Source: Planctomycetaceae bacterium (GTDB lineage: Bacteria > Planctomycetota > Planctomycetia > Planctomycetales > Planctomycetaceae). From it: a stretch of DNA of 41,964 bases. The position numbers were made by a program, and so were the translations under genes. The stretch is from the NCBI GenBank assembly GCA_020426505.1, contig JAGQPX010000026.1, forward strand, positions 1 to 41,964, given 5' to 3'. The notes beneath the pieces were generated by a model. That model was not told the DNA's origin. It saw only the letters and a program-made list of their open reading frames with translations, and made no database searches. Of the stretch, positions 6,333-15,726 are shown piece after piece; position 1 is the first letter of the stretch; every line of letters starts with the position of its first letter.

Positions 6333-8984
6333 TCAATCCTGAACGGCTGAGGCTGCTGTCTTTTCGGAGAGGGGAACGGCCTCCATCTCAGGCAAACGGC
6401 TTTGATTGAAGAATGATTGTATCTCGGTTGGTGACAACGGTCGATTGACCAGCATGAAGTCGTCGATGACACCCCGGAGCGGCTTGTGGATATGTCGGTC
6501 ATGGGAGAGCCCCAAGGCAATCGCAGCAGGGTCATCGGATCTGATGCCCGCGCCCTCGGCGGCTCCCTCCTCGATTCCGTCGAGGTACAGCCGAAGGCTC
6601 ACTTGGGAAGCGTCAGTTTCAAGCGGTTCATAGACAGCGACGAGATAATGCCAGTTTTCGTCAATGAGTGTTCTGACGGATTGAACGCGAACATGTTGCT
6701 TGGTGCCGGGACGGTTCACACTCCAGTCGATGTCCCCCGGTTTGTTCTGAACTAACCGCCAATGCATCGGACCCCGGCTGACGAGGACCTGCGGGAGTCC
6801 CGTGTTGGCGATCCGGACCCACAAAGCGATCGTGAAGCCCTGCTCGAAGGGGACGTTCTGAAGACTTTGCTCCGGGATAGCAGCGACGTCGACGAAGGGC
6901 TTACCTCGAAACGCGATGCCTCCCTTTTTTTCTTTCCAGCGGCCTTCGCTCTCCAGCCAGGACGTCTCATTGCCCAGATACAATCCCATCTCGGTGTATG
7001 TTGGGTTCTTTGCCTCGTTGGCGAAGAAGGCGGCTTTGATGTCGCCCGCGCTTCCCTCTTTCGGCTTGCTGGTGAAAGAGGCGAACCAGACCATGTCGGG
7101 GTCTTCCTGCAGGGACTGATAGAAACTCTGGATCGAGTCCCAGGTGGGGCCGGATGGGGGCGGAGCGGGAGCGGGCGGCTGCGCAGCCTCGACATCCGCT
7201 TTCGCGACGACCAACTCATCGGGCTCGCTGTCCGGCTGGGCTTCCGACTCCGGGTCGGTCGGAATGGGGGATGCGGCTGGCGGGGGATCAGCCGAAACCT
7301 GTTCAGTCGGAGACGTCTCGGTCGCGGTCTCGGAGGGAGGCGACTTAGATTCGGCAACGACAGGCGGCTCCTCGTCCGGCGCAGGGGTCTTGGCGACCGC
7401 CGTCTCTTCGGTCGGTCCGGTCTCTGCCGCAACTGGATCGGCATCCTCGGAAGGTGCAGCCGTTGATTCGGCGGAGACGACCATTGTTTCCGCGGGACTG
7501 CTCGGCGCCGAATCGTCGATTCGGTCCGTCACGGCGAGATAGATGCCGACGAGCGGGATCATCAGGAAGACCCCGACCCCCGCCATCACTGCCGCAGCTC
7601 GTTGCAAGTCGTTGCTGCTCGATGATTTCTTTTTGGATGAAGGACGCCCCCGGGAAGAACTCGAACCCGTGACCTTCGGATGACTGATCGGCGGAAGCCC
7701 GAGTTGGGCAATGCGTGAGTGGTCTCCGGAGAACAGGTCTTCGTAGTCCTGCTCCGGTTCGGGTGAACTGGTCGTGATCGTGGAGGAAGCTTCGTCGACC
7801 TTTCTGGGGTCTTTTGACGCGGACGCTGATTGTGCCTGACCGATGGTGACCTTCGACAGCGACGCGGAATTCGGGCTGCGGCCGAGGAACGCCTTGAAGT
7901 CGGAAATTGGAAACTTGACGGCGCTCACGTCATAGGGCGGGGTTCGACGCTTGGCGAAAGGTCGCAACGCCGTCTCGACTTCCGCCATCGTGGAGAAGCG
8001 GTCATCGGGAGACTTGGCCAGCATCTTCGTAATGATGGCTGCCAACTCGTTGGGGAGATCGGGAACGAGGGTTCCGATCGGTGTCGGCATCGTTGTTTGA
8101 TTGAGCAGCAGCTTCTGAGCCGTGGTCTTGTCGGGATAGAGAACCTGCCCGGCAAGAATCGCGTAGAACGTGGCCCCCAGGCCGTAGATGTCTGCCCGAG
8201 GATCGACGAAACGCGAGTCGACCGACTGCTCCGGGGCGATGTAGTCGACCGATCCGATCTGGTTCTCTGCAGTCGTGAGCGAGTCGTCGTTCGTCCCTTC
8301 GAACGGAGAGACGAGTCCCAGGTCGAGCAGCTTGACCTCCCCGGATGTCGAGACGAGCAGGTTCTGAGGTTTCACGTCGCGGTGGACCATCTCGGCTTCA
8401 TGGGCGTGCTGCAACGCGGTTGCCGCCTGCAGGATGTTGTCCGCTGCATGCGCCCAGGGGAGTGCCCCGAACCGGTCGACCTGCTGGCCGAGGTCGATCC
8501 CCTCGACGTACTCCATCACGAAATAGGGGATTCCGTTTTCGTGATCGTATTCGATGGCCTTGATGATATTCGGATGCTTAAGCCGGGCGACTGCTTCGGC
8601 TTCGCGGCGAAAACGGGCGAACGTCTCATCCTTTTGGATGGCGGACTTGAAGTTGGTGCGCACGACCTTGATCACGACTAGACGGGGTCCGGTGATCTGT
8701 TCGGCCAGATAGACTTTGCCCATCCCGCCCACGCCAAGCAGCTCCATGAACTTGTACTTGGCGATGTAAAAGCCCCGGTATCGGCCGGCCATCAGCTGCC
8801 GGGCCTGATAGCTGGTAATGACGTTGTTTTCGTACAAAGCACGGGCCGCGTATTCGGGCTTCTGCGAGGACTTGCTCGACGGATCAAGAACCTGCGGTCG
8901 AAGATGCTTCAAAATCACATCATCAATGAGACGACTCTCACCGAGAAGGTCCAGAAACTCGGCGCTGGTTGTGGGTCGTGCCAT
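6333..8984 (-). CDS. Ser/Thr protein kinase with transmembrane helix and LamG-like C-terminus
   Basis: 883 residues from the ATG at 8984; an upstream ATG at 9008 adds only eight Arg-rich residues. A short N-terminal helical region (about 1-70) precedes a Hanks-type kinase: Gly-rich loop LLGVGGMGKVYLA, catalytic Lys106 in VVIKVV, HRDVKPQN (201-208) and DLG (221-223) in place of DFG, as is common in bacterial kinases, followed by APEQ. Near 465-485 is a single transmembrane helix. Then comes a Pro/Ala/Glu/Thr-rich linker and a C-terminal concanavalin/LamG-like domain (about 660-875; LWVRI, LYLDG). The kinase would be cytoplasmic and the LamG-like domain extracytoplasmic, fitting a receptor kinase that senses a sugar or protein ligand. 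It is divergent from mutL. Confidence 0.92.
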   Translation of the reverse strand: MARPTTSAEFLDLLGESRLIDDVILKHLRPQVLDPSSKSSQKPEYAARALYENNVITSYQARQLMAGRYRGFYIAKYKFMELLGVGGMGKVYLAEQITGPRLVVIKVVRTNFKSAIQKDETFARFRREAEAVARLKHPNIIKAIEYDHENGIPYFVMEYVEGIDLGQQVDRFGALPWAHAADNILQAATALQHAHEAEMVHRDVKPQNLLVSTSGEVKLLDLGLVSPFEGTNDDSLTTAENQIGSVDYIAPEQSVDSRFVDPRADIYGLGATFYAILAGQVLYPDKTTAQKLLLNQTTMPTPIGTLVPDLPNELAAIITKMLAKSPDDRFSTMAEVETALRPFAKRRTPPYDVSAVKFPISDFKAFLGRSPNSASLSKVTIGQAQSASASKDPRKVDEASSTITTSSPEPEQDYEDLFSGDHSRIAQLGLPPISHPKVTGSSSSRGRPSSKKKSSSSNDLQRAAAVMAGVGVFLMIPLVGIYLAVTDRIDDSAPSSPAETMVVSAESTAAPSEDADPVAAETGPTEETAVAKTPAPDEEPPVVAESKSPPSETATETSPTEQVSADPPPAASPIPTDPESEAQPDSEPDELVVAKADVEAAQPPAPAPPPSGPTWDSIQSFYQSLQEDPDMVWFASFTSKPKEGSAGDIKAAFFANEAKNPTYTEMGLYLGNETSWLESEGRWKEKKGGIAFRGKPFVDVAAIPEQSLQNVPFEQGFTIALWVRIANTGLPQVLVSRGPMHWRLVQNKPGDIDWSVNRPGTKQHVRVQSVRTLIDENWHYLVAVYEPLETDASQVSLRLYLDGIEEGAAEGAGIRSDDPAAIALGLSHDRHIHKPLRGVIDDFMLVNRPLSPTEIQSFFNQSRLPEMEAVPLSEKTAASAVQD

Positions 8985-9482
8985 ATCTCTTCGCGCCCGC
9001 CGTGGCATTCCGCATGAGGCAAGTCCCTGTGCCTCAAGTGATCTGGATAAAAACGCAGCAAAACCGCCAGTAATGCACCCGCAGACACCATTCTTGCCAA
9101 AGAGTCATGCAAATGGGAATCCGTTTCGAGCTTGTGGTTGCAAAAAGGCGGGAAAAGTAAAGAGATTCTGGATAATCTCACTCGTTTGACCACAGACAGA
9201 AGGCGATTCGGCCTCCGTATTGGTCGAGCAGGAACTGGTGGGCCCCCTCGATCACCGGTCCGCCATGAATCAAACTTGTGTGTCATTGCAAATCCAGCCG
9301 CAGCCAAGTATCTCTGAGGTCGACTGAGCGGTCGGTGTGCGTCCTTCCTGCCAATTGCGACCATGGTGAACTGAACCGCATCCAGTGTCGTTTCGCGAGT
9401 TGATGAGGGCGCCGTCAGTCATCGAATCCGCAAAGTCGAACCAAACGGAACAATCGAATCAGGTCACAATCGAACGGACGTC
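8985..9482. other. Intergenic region between divergent kinase and mutL
   Basis: About 500 bp without a convincing gene. It must contain the promoters of both divergent genes, but I see no strong consensus boxes. A weak 6-bp stem GAGATT/AATCTC lies at 9162-9179. No repeat family from elsewhere in the window occurs here. Confidence 0.5.
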
Positions 9483-11417
9483 ATGTCAGTGCACACGGAG
9501 GCATCGCCGCGGATTCAGCCGCTCTCGGCGTCGTTGATCAACAAGATCGCGGCGGGTGAGGTTATCGAGCGACCTGCGAACGTCGTGAAGGAGCTGCTGG
9601 AGAACAGCGTCGATGCCCTGGCGACGCGAATCGACGTCGACATCGAACAGGGGGGCATCGAACTGATCCGGATCACGGACGATGGCGAGGGGATTCATCC
9701 GGATGACCTCGAACTCGCGGTGTCGAGCCATGCGACGAGTAAGCTGCGCGAGGCGGATGATCTGTTCCGGGTCAACACGATGGGCTTTCGCGGCGAGGCA
9801 CTTGCGTCGATCGCGGAAGTGAGCCGCCTGCGTTTGCGGTCACGACAGCCGGATTCGCTCGAGGGTTACGAACTCACGGTCGATGCGGGAGAGCAATCCG
9901 AGCCATGTCCCTGCGGGTGTCCGGTCGGGACGCAAATCGAAGTTCGTCAGCTGTTCCTCAACACGCCCGTCCGGCGGAAGTTTCTCAAGACGCAATCGAC
10001 CGAGTTCGGACATATCGCTGAGCAGTTCACGCGAGTGGCCCTTGCTCACCCGCAACTGCACATGCGACTGCGGCACAATGGCAAATCGGTCTACGATCTG
10101 CCGGCCACACAAGGTCTCGCGGAGCGGCTGGAGATGTTCTACGGACGACAACTCGCTGAGCAACTGATTGAGGTCAATGCGGAGCACGACGGGGCCCGAC
10201 TTTGGGGATACGTTGCTCACCCGTCGCAAAGCAAGGCAAGCCGCAAGGGGCAGTACCTGTTCCTCAACGGTCGCTGGATTCAGGATCGTTCCCTCCAACA
10301 TGCGCTGGGGGAAGCGTATCGTGGCCTGCTGATGGTCGGTCGGTATCCGGTCGCCTTTCTATTCATTGAAATGTCACCCGACGAAGTCGATGTCAACGTC
10401 CATCCGACCAAGAGCGAAGTGCGGTTTCGGGACGGACAGCAGCTCTATCGGCTGATGCTCTCGACCTTGCGGAACCGGTTCCTCGGCATGGACCTCGACT
10501 CACAGTTGAACCTTGGTCAGCGAGCTGCGAAACCGCAAGCGGTGGTTGACCCGGATCGACAGCAGCAGGTCCAGCGCGAGTTGGTTGCGTGGGCGAAGGA
10601 CGAGTTGAGTGGCAGAGTAACGGAGTGGCAGAGTGGCAAAGTGGCAGAGGGGCAAGGGAGGGAAGAGTCGGGAATTGAGGGTGGAGAGTTGAGAGAGACG
10701 GAGTCGGGAACCCTTCCCTCCGGTCAGAGCGTCGACATCCGCGATCCCTTTGCCACTTTGCCACATGACCACTCTGACACTCGCTCGAATATCGTCCACG
10801 TCGAGACGTCCGACTCGCAGCACCGCCCCGCTTCTGAGGACGTCGCGTTGCGGGCCATGCAGATGCATGACTGTTACCTTGTCGTGGCAACGGGCGATGG
10901 GTTAACGGTCATCGATCAGCACGCCTTGCACGAGCGGATCATGTACGAACGACTGCGGACCCGAGTGCTGGCAAAAAATGTCGAGGTGCAGCGGATGCTT
11001 GTGCCGATCACGGTCGAGGTCAGCGCGCGGGAAGCGTCGCTCCTTGATGAGCATCAGGAACTGCTGACGGAGATCGGAGTGCAGATCGAGCAATTCGGAG
11101 GGACGACCGTCGCCCTGACCGGGTTGCCGACGCTTCTCAGCCGCGCGACGCCGGAGGAGTTGGTGCGCTCGGTCGTCGACCTGCTGGACGAGCATGGCTC
11201 GAACACGTCCCGTCGTAACCTGCTCGATTCGCTGTTGCACATGATGTCCTGCAAGGCTGCGATCAAGGCGGGGCAGCGACTGTCGGCCGAGGAGATCAAT
11301 GCCCTGCTCGCCCAGCGGCACCTCGTCGACGACGCCCACCACTGCCCCCACGGACGACCGACAGCCTTGACGCTCTCACGAGACGAACTCGATCGGCAGT
11401 TCGGCCGCATGGGTTGA
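9483..11417 (+). CDS. mutL: DNA mismatch repair protein MutL, endonuclease type
   Basis: 644 residues. The N-terminal GHKL ATPase shows KELLENSVDA, DDGEGI and TMGFRGEALASI; the C-terminal half is the dimerization/nuclease domain. The metal-binding endonuclease motif DQHA-x2-E-x4-E is intact at 478-489, along with SCKAAIKAG and CPHGRP (621-626). It therefore should nick DNA itself, as in bacteria that lack MutH. No mutS is in the window. Odd feature: the linker at about residues 375-436 is encoded by repetitive, palindrome-like DNA (10605-10775) also seen outside genes. The frame stays open through it, so the protein is probably intact with a low-complexity linker insert. The next gene, aroDE, starts 133 bp downstream. 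Confidence 0.97.
   Translation: MSVHTEASPRIQPLSASLINKIAAGEVIERPANVVKELLENSVDALATRIDVDIEQGGIELIRITDDGEGIHPDDLELAVSSHATSKLREADDLFRVNTMGFRGEALASIAEVSRLRLRSRQPDSLEGYELTVDAGEQSEPCPCGCPVGTQIEVRQLFLNTPVRRKFLKTQSTEFGHIAEQFTRVALAHPQLHMRLRHNGKSVYDLPATQGLAERLEMFYGRQLAEQLIEVNAEHDGARLWGYVAHPSQSKASRKGQYLFLNGRWIQDRSLQHALGEAYRGLLMVGRYPVAFLFIEMSPDEVDVNVHPTKSEVRFRDGQQLYRLMLSTLRNRFLGMDLDSQLNLGQRAAKPQAVVDPDRQQQVQRELVAWAKDELSGRVTEWQSGKVAEGQGREESGIEGGELRETESGTLPSGQSVDIRDPFATLPHDHSDTRSNIVHVETSDSQHRPASEDVALRAMQMHDCYLVVATGDGLTVIDQHALHERIMYERLRTRVLAKNVEVQRMLVPITVEVSAREASLLDEHQELLTEIGVQIEQFGGTTVALTGLPTLLSRATPEELVRSVVDLLDEHGSNTSRRNLLDSLLHMMSCKAAIKAGQRLSAEEINALLAQRHLVDDAHHCPHGRPTALTLSRDELDRQFGRMG
10605..10775 (+). repeat. 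Dispersed repeat embedded in frame in mutL
   Basis: Left part: several copies of GAGTGGCAGAGTGGCAAAGTGG-like text (10605-10660). Then comes purine-rich GGAATTGAGGGTGGAGAG sequence. Right part: CTTTGCCACTTTGCCACATG (10748-10767) in the opposite orientation. The two ends are inverted copies of the same word that flanks the lipoprotein gene at 770 and 1716. It falls in the variable linker between the two MutL domains. Confidence 0.7.
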
Positions 11418-11422
11418 GAGCC

Positions 11423-11474
11423 CTGTTTGCAATTTGCAGCGTCATTTCGCATTTTTCATTTTGCAATTCCCTCC
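11423..11474 (+). repeat. AT-rich TTTGCAATTTGCA-type repeat after mutL
   Basis: The segment repeats imperfect TTTGCAATTTGCA and GCATTTTTCATTTTGCAA words in an otherwise GC-rich region. Base composition differs sharply from both neighbours. It could be a decayed dispersed repeat or weak terminator region; it has no clear stem with a U-run. Confidence 0.45.
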
Positions 11475-11550
11475 CCAGATTGAGTGTGCTTCCCATCTCC
11501 GGCTACACTGTGGCTTCACATCTTCACCAACTATAAACCTTCCCTCGCTG

Positions 11551-13044
11551 ATGATCTGCGTCACTCTTGGACGAACCCGGCACTCGATGATGGTCGCCGA
11601 GCACCAATCTCTCGCTGAGAACGGTGCGCAGCTGGTCGAGTTGCGGCTCGACTGGCTCAAACGCACGCCCGAACTCCAGCGGCTGCTCACCGAACGTCCC
11701 ACGCCTGTCATCGTCACCTGTCGTCGTCCCGAGGAAACCGGCAAATGGCGAGGCACGGAGGAGCAGCGTCGGACCCTGTTGCGACAAGCGATCGTGCTGG
11801 GTGCTGAGTATATCGATCTGGAGGTCGACGTTGCTGACGAAATCCCCCGGTACGGCGACACCAAACGCATCATCAGTTATCACAACTTCAAAGAGACGCC
11901 GGACAATCTGGAACAGATCTACGAGGAGATGGAGAAGCAGGATGCAGACTATCTCAAGCTGGCGACGATGGCCAACGATCCGGTCGATAACGTTCGATTA
12001 CTTGCCCTTGTTGCTGAGGCGGAGATTCCCACGATTGCATTCTGCATGGGCGAGATGGGCGTGCCGAGCCGCATCCTGTGCGGCAAGTATGGTTCGCCGT
12101 GGACGTATGCCACGTTCAGCAATGAACGCGTGCTCGCGCCGGGGCAGTTGTCCTTCGAGGAAATGCGGGACGTCTACCATTACGATGAGATTGACGAGGA
12201 CACTCGCGTGTTCGGCGTGCTGGGCGATCCGGTTGGGCACAGTTACAGCCCCATTCTGCATAATGCTGCTCTGCGTCATGAGGGGATCAATGCGGTGTAC
12301 CTCCCGATCCGCGTGCCGCGTGATGTGCTGATCTCCACGTTGCAGGAGTTCGACAAACTGGGCGTCGAGGGCTACAGCGTCACGATTCCTCACAAAGAGC
12401 ATGTGCTTGAGTTCACAAAGCGTCATAATCCACCGGCCAAAGACTGCGGCGCTGCCAACACGCTTTACTCGGATGAGCGAGGGAAGTGGTTCGCCACCAA
12501 CACCGACTACCCGGCTGCCTTGAAGGCGTTGACTCAGGCACTGGAACTCAAAAACCCGGATAGCCCGCGACTCGCCGGCAAGCAGGTGCTCATGCTCGGA
12601 GCAGGAGGTGCCGCCAAGGCAATCGGCCTGGCGGTCGTCCGCTCAGGGGCCGGACTGACGATCGCCAATCGCTCGAACAAACGGGGCAAGGAGTTGGCGG
12701 AGGTGCTCAACTGTCAGCACACCAACTGGGAAAACCGGGGGAGTGTCCATGCAGACATCCTGGTCAACTGTACCCCGGTCGGCATGTACCCGAACATGGA
12801 GGAGACCCCCTTCGCGCAAAACTGGCTGCGGGACGGCATGCTGGTGTTCGACACGATCTACAACCCTGAGAACACACTACTGCTCAAAGAGGCACGCGAG
12901 CATGAGTGTTACACGCTTAGCGGTCTGGAGATGTTCATCCTGCAGGCCGCCGAGCAGTTCGACTGCTTCGTAAACCAACCCGCCCCGATCGACTTCATGC
13001 GAGAGACCCTCCGTCACGCAATCTCTCCCGTGAGATTGAATTAG
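11551..13044 (+). CDS. aroDE: Bifunctional 3-dehydroquinate dehydratase / shikimate dehydrogenase
   Basis: 497 residues; two consecutive steps of the shikimate pathway in one chain. Residues 1 to about 212 are a type I dehydroquinase: ELRLDW, SYHNFK with catalytic His111, and YLKLAT with Schiff-base Lys136. Residues from about 218 are shikimate dehydrogenase: GVLGDPVGHSYSP, VTIPHK with Lys281, NTDY with Asp318, and NADP-binding LGAGGAAKA (348-356). I start at ATG 11551 (MICVTLGR) because it is where the family begins; upstream in-frame codons run through AT-rich repeat DNA. The shikimate kinase gene follows after 20 bp, so three pathway steps are encoded together. Confidence 0.96.
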   Translation: MICVTLGRTRHSMMVAEHQSLAENGAQLVELRLDWLKRTPELQRLLTERPTPVIVTCRRPEETGKWRGTEEQRRTLLRQAIVLGAEYIDLEVDVADEIPRYGDTKRIISYHNFKETPDNLEQIYEEMEKQDADYLKLATMANDPVDNVRLLALVAEAEIPTIAFCMGEMGVPSRILCGKYGSPWTYATFSNERVLAPGQLSFEEMRDVYHYDEIDEDTRVFGVLGDPVGHSYSPILHNAALRHEGINAVYLPIRVPRDVLISTLQEFDKLGVEGYSVTIPHKEHVLEFTKRHNPPAKDCGAANTLYSDERGKWFATNTDYPAALKALTQALELKNPDSPRLAGKQVLMLGAGGAAKAIGLAVVRSGAGLTIANRSNKRGKELAEVLNCQHTNWENRGSVHADILVNCTPVGMYPNMEETPFAQNWLRDGMLVFDTIYNPENTLLLKEAREHECYTLSGLEMFILQAAEQFDCFVNQPAPIDFMRETLRHAISPVRLN

Positions 13045-13064
13045 CGCATCACGGTGCACCAGGA

Positions 13065-13604
13065 ATGGTTATCACGCTCATCGGATATCGGGGGACGGGC
13101 AAGTCGACTGTTGCTGCGCCGCTTGCATCGCGACTGGGATGGGATTGGCTCGATGCGGACGACGTGATCGAGGCGAACGTCGGCAAGTCGATTCGAGAGA
13201 TTTTTGCGGTGGATGGGGAGGACGTCTTTCGCAAGCACGAACGGACTACGATGCAAGCTCTCTTCGGGCGTGACAAGCTGATCATCGCTGCCGGCGGTGG
13301 GGCGGTCCTCAACCACGAGACGCGACGGGACATGCAATCTGCCGGTCCCGTCATCTGGCTGACGGCTTCGGTCGATACAATCCTTTCGAGGATGCAGGGC
13401 GATGCCACAACGGCTGACAGGCGACCGAATCTTACGAATGACGGCGGACGTCGAGAGGTCGAACAGGTGCTCGCAATTCGCGAGCCGCTGTACCGGGAGT
13501 GTGCAGACATTATCATCTCCACCGAGGAGAAGGATGTGGACACACTCGTTGATGAAATCATGACCGAATTGCAGCCGATGCTCCGGGAAGGAGCAGCCGA
13601 GTGA
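13065..13604 (+). CDS. aroK: Shikimate kinase
   Basis: 179 residues, normal family length. The P-loop is GYRGTGKST (7-15). Shikimate-binding DADD (30-33) and GGGA (77-80) follow, and a lid region with Arg residues (DRRPNL) is present. It phosphorylates shikimate using ATP in the cytoplasm, the step after the fused AroDE encoded 20 bp upstream. Its stop overlaps the GTG start of the prepilin peptidase gene by 4 bases, suggesting coupled translation. Confidence 0.95.
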   Translation: MVITLIGYRGTGKSTVAAPLASRLGWDWLDADDVIEANVGKSIREIFAVDGEDVFRKHERTTMQALFGRDKLIIAAGGGAVLNHETRRDMQSAGPVIWLTASVDTILSRMQGDATTADRRPNLTNDGGRREVEQVLAIREPLYRECADIIISTEEKDVDTLVDEIMTELQPMLREGAAE

Positions 13605-14926
13605 CTGCGTTCGATCTGCCCGTCTGGATCGTGTACGGCTACCTGTTCGTACTGGGCGCGGTCGTCGGCAGCTTTCTCAACGTCTGCATCTATCGCATCC
13701 CGCAGCAGGAAACGTTTTGGGCCTCGCTCAAAGGATTGGCGAACTCACCCTCGGCGTGTCCGCGTTGCGGAAGCGGCATTCGCTGGAAGGACAACATCCC
13801 GATCATCGGCTGGCTCAAACTGGGCGGTCGCTGTCGAGACTGCCGGATGTGGATCTCGCCCCGCTATCCGGCGATCGAATTGCTCAACGGCCTGTTGTGG
13901 GTCGCTCTTTACTGGCTGGAGGTGCCCAGCGGTTGGGGGACGACCATTGCAGACAGCGGCGTCTACGCGGCGAAAGGACCGCAGGGCATCATCGGCTCAG
14001 AGTGGCTGTCACCTGAAGCCGTCGTCCATTGGCGATTCGCCTACCACCTGGTGCTTGCAGAAACGCTTCTGGTCGCGACGTTCATCGACTTCGATCTGTG
14101 GATCATCCCGGATGGGGTCACTCTGCCCGCGATGGCAGTCGGGCTGATCGGGAGTCTGCTGGGACAGGTCTATCTCGTTCCGGTTTGGTTCCAGTCCCCG
14201 CGATTGATGCGGGACGTACAGATCGTTCGGGATACCGAATCAACATGGCAATGGCTGTTCCCGGAGTGGCTTGATCCGTTGCTCACCGGTCCCGCACAGC
14301 CGGCATGGATCGCGGCTCATCCGCATCTGCACGGACTGGCGGTGAGTGTCGTGGGGCTGCTCGTCGGCGGAGGTGTCGTCTGGCTGCTGCGGATCATTGG
14401 GCACACGGTTCTGCGTCGAGAGGCGATGGGCTTCGGCGACGTCGTGCTGATGGCGATGGTCGGCAGTTTTCTCGGCTGGCAGCCGACCGTGATCGCCTTC
14501 TTTCTGGCACCGCTGTTCGCCTGCGTGGTCGTGTTGATGTCCGTGTTCAGCGGGCTCAAGCGAGAGATCCCTTACGGACCGTATCTCAGTCTGGGGACTC
14601 TCGCGGTGCTGTTCGGCTGGACGTCCGTCTGGCCGTCGTTTGAGCGTGTGTTCTCGATCGGCGTGCTCGTGGTCCCGATCGCCGTCATGATGGCTCTGGG
14701 CATGTTCCTGCTGCTCGTGATGATTCAGTTCGGCAAGTGGCTGCTCGGCATGGAACTGGTCCCTCCCCCCTACGTCGGCGAATGGCGAGCCGCCGATCAA
14801 AACCAGTATCAGGACAGCGAACGAAACGATCGCCAGCAGGGACAGTGGCGACGCCCCGGCTGGCCCGGTACCCTCAGTGGACGCGGCCAGATCCACTGGA
14901 ACAACTGGCGACACCCCCTGCAGTGA
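13601..14926 (+). CDS. Prepilin peptidase / N-methyltransferase (A24 family)
   Basis: 441 residues, an integral membrane enzyme that cleaves and methylates type IV pilin-like proteins. The N-terminal methylase part starts VVGSFLNVCIYRIP and has the zinc-type cysteine pairs C53/C56 and C78/C81. The catalytic aspartates of the peptidase are in FIDFDLWIIPD (Asp163) and GFGDVV (Asp280). About eight hydrophobic segments are seen. Compared with the usual 250-290 residues it is enlarged by a loop of about 50 residues around 190-240 and a polar Gln/Arg-rich tail after about 390. The start is GTG, overlapping the aroK stop by 4 bases. No pilin genes are nearby. Confidence 0.93.
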   Translation: MTAFDLPVWIVYGYLFVLGAVVGSFLNVCIYRIPQQETFWASLKGLANSPSACPRCGSGIRWKDNIPIIGWLKLGGRCRDCRMWISPRYPAIELLNGLLWVALYWLEVPSGWGTTIADSGVYAAKGPQGIIGSEWLSPEAVVHWRFAYHLVLAETLLVATFIDFDLWIIPDGVTLPAMAVGLIGSLLGQVYLVPVWFQSPRLMRDVQIVRDTESTWQWLFPEWLDPLLTGPAQPAWIAAHPHLHGLAVSVVGLLVGGGVVWLLRIIGHTVLRREAMGFGDVVLMAMVGSFLGWQPTVIAFFLAPLFACVVVLMSVFSGLKREIPYGPYLSLGTLAVLFGWTSVWPSFERVFSIGVLVVPIAVMMALGMFLLLVMIQFGKWLLGMELVPPPYVGEWRAADQNQYQDSERNDRQQGQWRRPGWPGTLSGRGQIHWNNWRHPLQ

Positions 14927-14952
14927 GCGAACCCGCGTCGGTCGATTGTGTC

Positions 14953-15019
14953 ATTCCCGACAACTCGGAAGTCGGAACGGGGAATGCGGAATAGCGAATC
15001 GAGAATAGCCATCAGCCAA
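14953..15019 (+). repeat. Short repetitive intergenic sequence before hisH
   Basis: Imperfect GGAATGCGGAATAGCGAATCG words are followed by GCCATCAGCCAA (15008-15019), which ends three bases before the hisH ATG. The same 12-base word is part of the 14-bp tandem repeat inside hisH. Confidence 0.55.
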
Positions 15020-15021
15020 AT

Positions 15022-15660
15022 ATGATTCACATCGTCGATTACGGAATGGGCAACCTTCGCAGTGTGCAGAAGGCGTTTGAACGGCATGGGGTTGAGGCGA
15101 CCATCTGCGATCGTCCGCAGGAGTTGCGAGAGGCTGAGGCGATGGTCCTACCGGGCGTCGGGGCGTTTCGGGACGCCATCGCTGCCCTGAAGCAGCACGA
15201 TCTGGTCGGGCCCATCGAAGAGCACATCGCAGCCGACAAACCGTTCCTCGGCATCTGCCTCGGCCTGCAACTGTTGTTTGACGTGAGCTACGAGGACGGC
15301 GAATACGAGGGACTGGGCATCGTGCCGGGCGAAGTCGTCCGCTTCAAGTCACAACCCGGCCTGAGAATCCCCCACATGGGCTGGAATGAGGTTCGTTTTT
15401 TGGAAGCCATCAGCCAACAGCCATCAGCCAACAGCGTCTTTCAAGACATCCCGGAACACTCGCACTTCTACTTCGTGCATAGCTATCATGTTGTGCCGAA
15501 GGACGAGTCGGTCATCGCCTGCCGCACCGATCACGGCGGCGAGTTCGTCTCCGCCATCGCCCGCGGTCGCATGGTCGCAACGCAGTTCCACCCGGAAAAG
15601 AGTCAAACCTACGGTCTCAAACTCCTGGAAAACTTCGCCGGCCAACTGACGCACTCGTAG
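15022..15660 (+). CDS. hisH: Imidazole glycerol phosphate synthase, glutamine amidotransferase subunit
   Basis: 212 residues. This class I glutaminase feeds ammonia to HisF in histidine synthesis. The N-terminus is [12 protein letters not shown]; the nucleophile is Cys79 in GICLGLQ, and the triad is completed by His190 and Glu192 in HPEKS. Usual family length is 195-210. The extra length is explained by an in-frame insert of about 10 residues (about 128-138, [11 protein letters not shown]) encoded by a 14-bp tandem repeat at 15406-15435. It lies before the conserved FYFVHSY block, probably on a surface loop. HisF is not in the window. Confidence 0.96.
   Translation: MIHIVDYGMGNLRSVQKAFERHGVEATICDRPQELREAEAMVLPGVGAFRDAIAALKQHDLVGPIEEHIAADKPFLGICLGLQLLFDVSYEDGEYEGLGIVPGEVVRFKSQPGLRIPHMGWNEVRFLEAISQQPSANSVFQDIPEHSHFYFVHSYHVVPKDESVIACRTDHGGEFVSAIARGRMVATQFHPEKSQTYGLKLLENFAGQLTHS
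15406..15435 (+). repeat. 14-bp tandem repeat inside hisH
   Basis: GCCATCAGCCAACA occurs twice back to back (15406-15419 and 15420-15433), followed by GC. Two 14-bp units make 28 bp; with adjoining bases the reading frame is kept. The same word occurs just upstream of the gene at 15008-15019. Confidence 0.8.
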
Positions 15661-15726
15661 CGGTGGCTTCCAGCCGTCGTATTGATCGAAAGCAAAAATC
15701 TCACCCCAAAGGCACGACAATCTCCC

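Noticed and set aside
15406..15435. Tandem repeat read as a frameshift or pseudogene of hisH
   Set aside because: The frame continues to the conserved HPEKS and a normal C-terminus; catalytic residues are all present.
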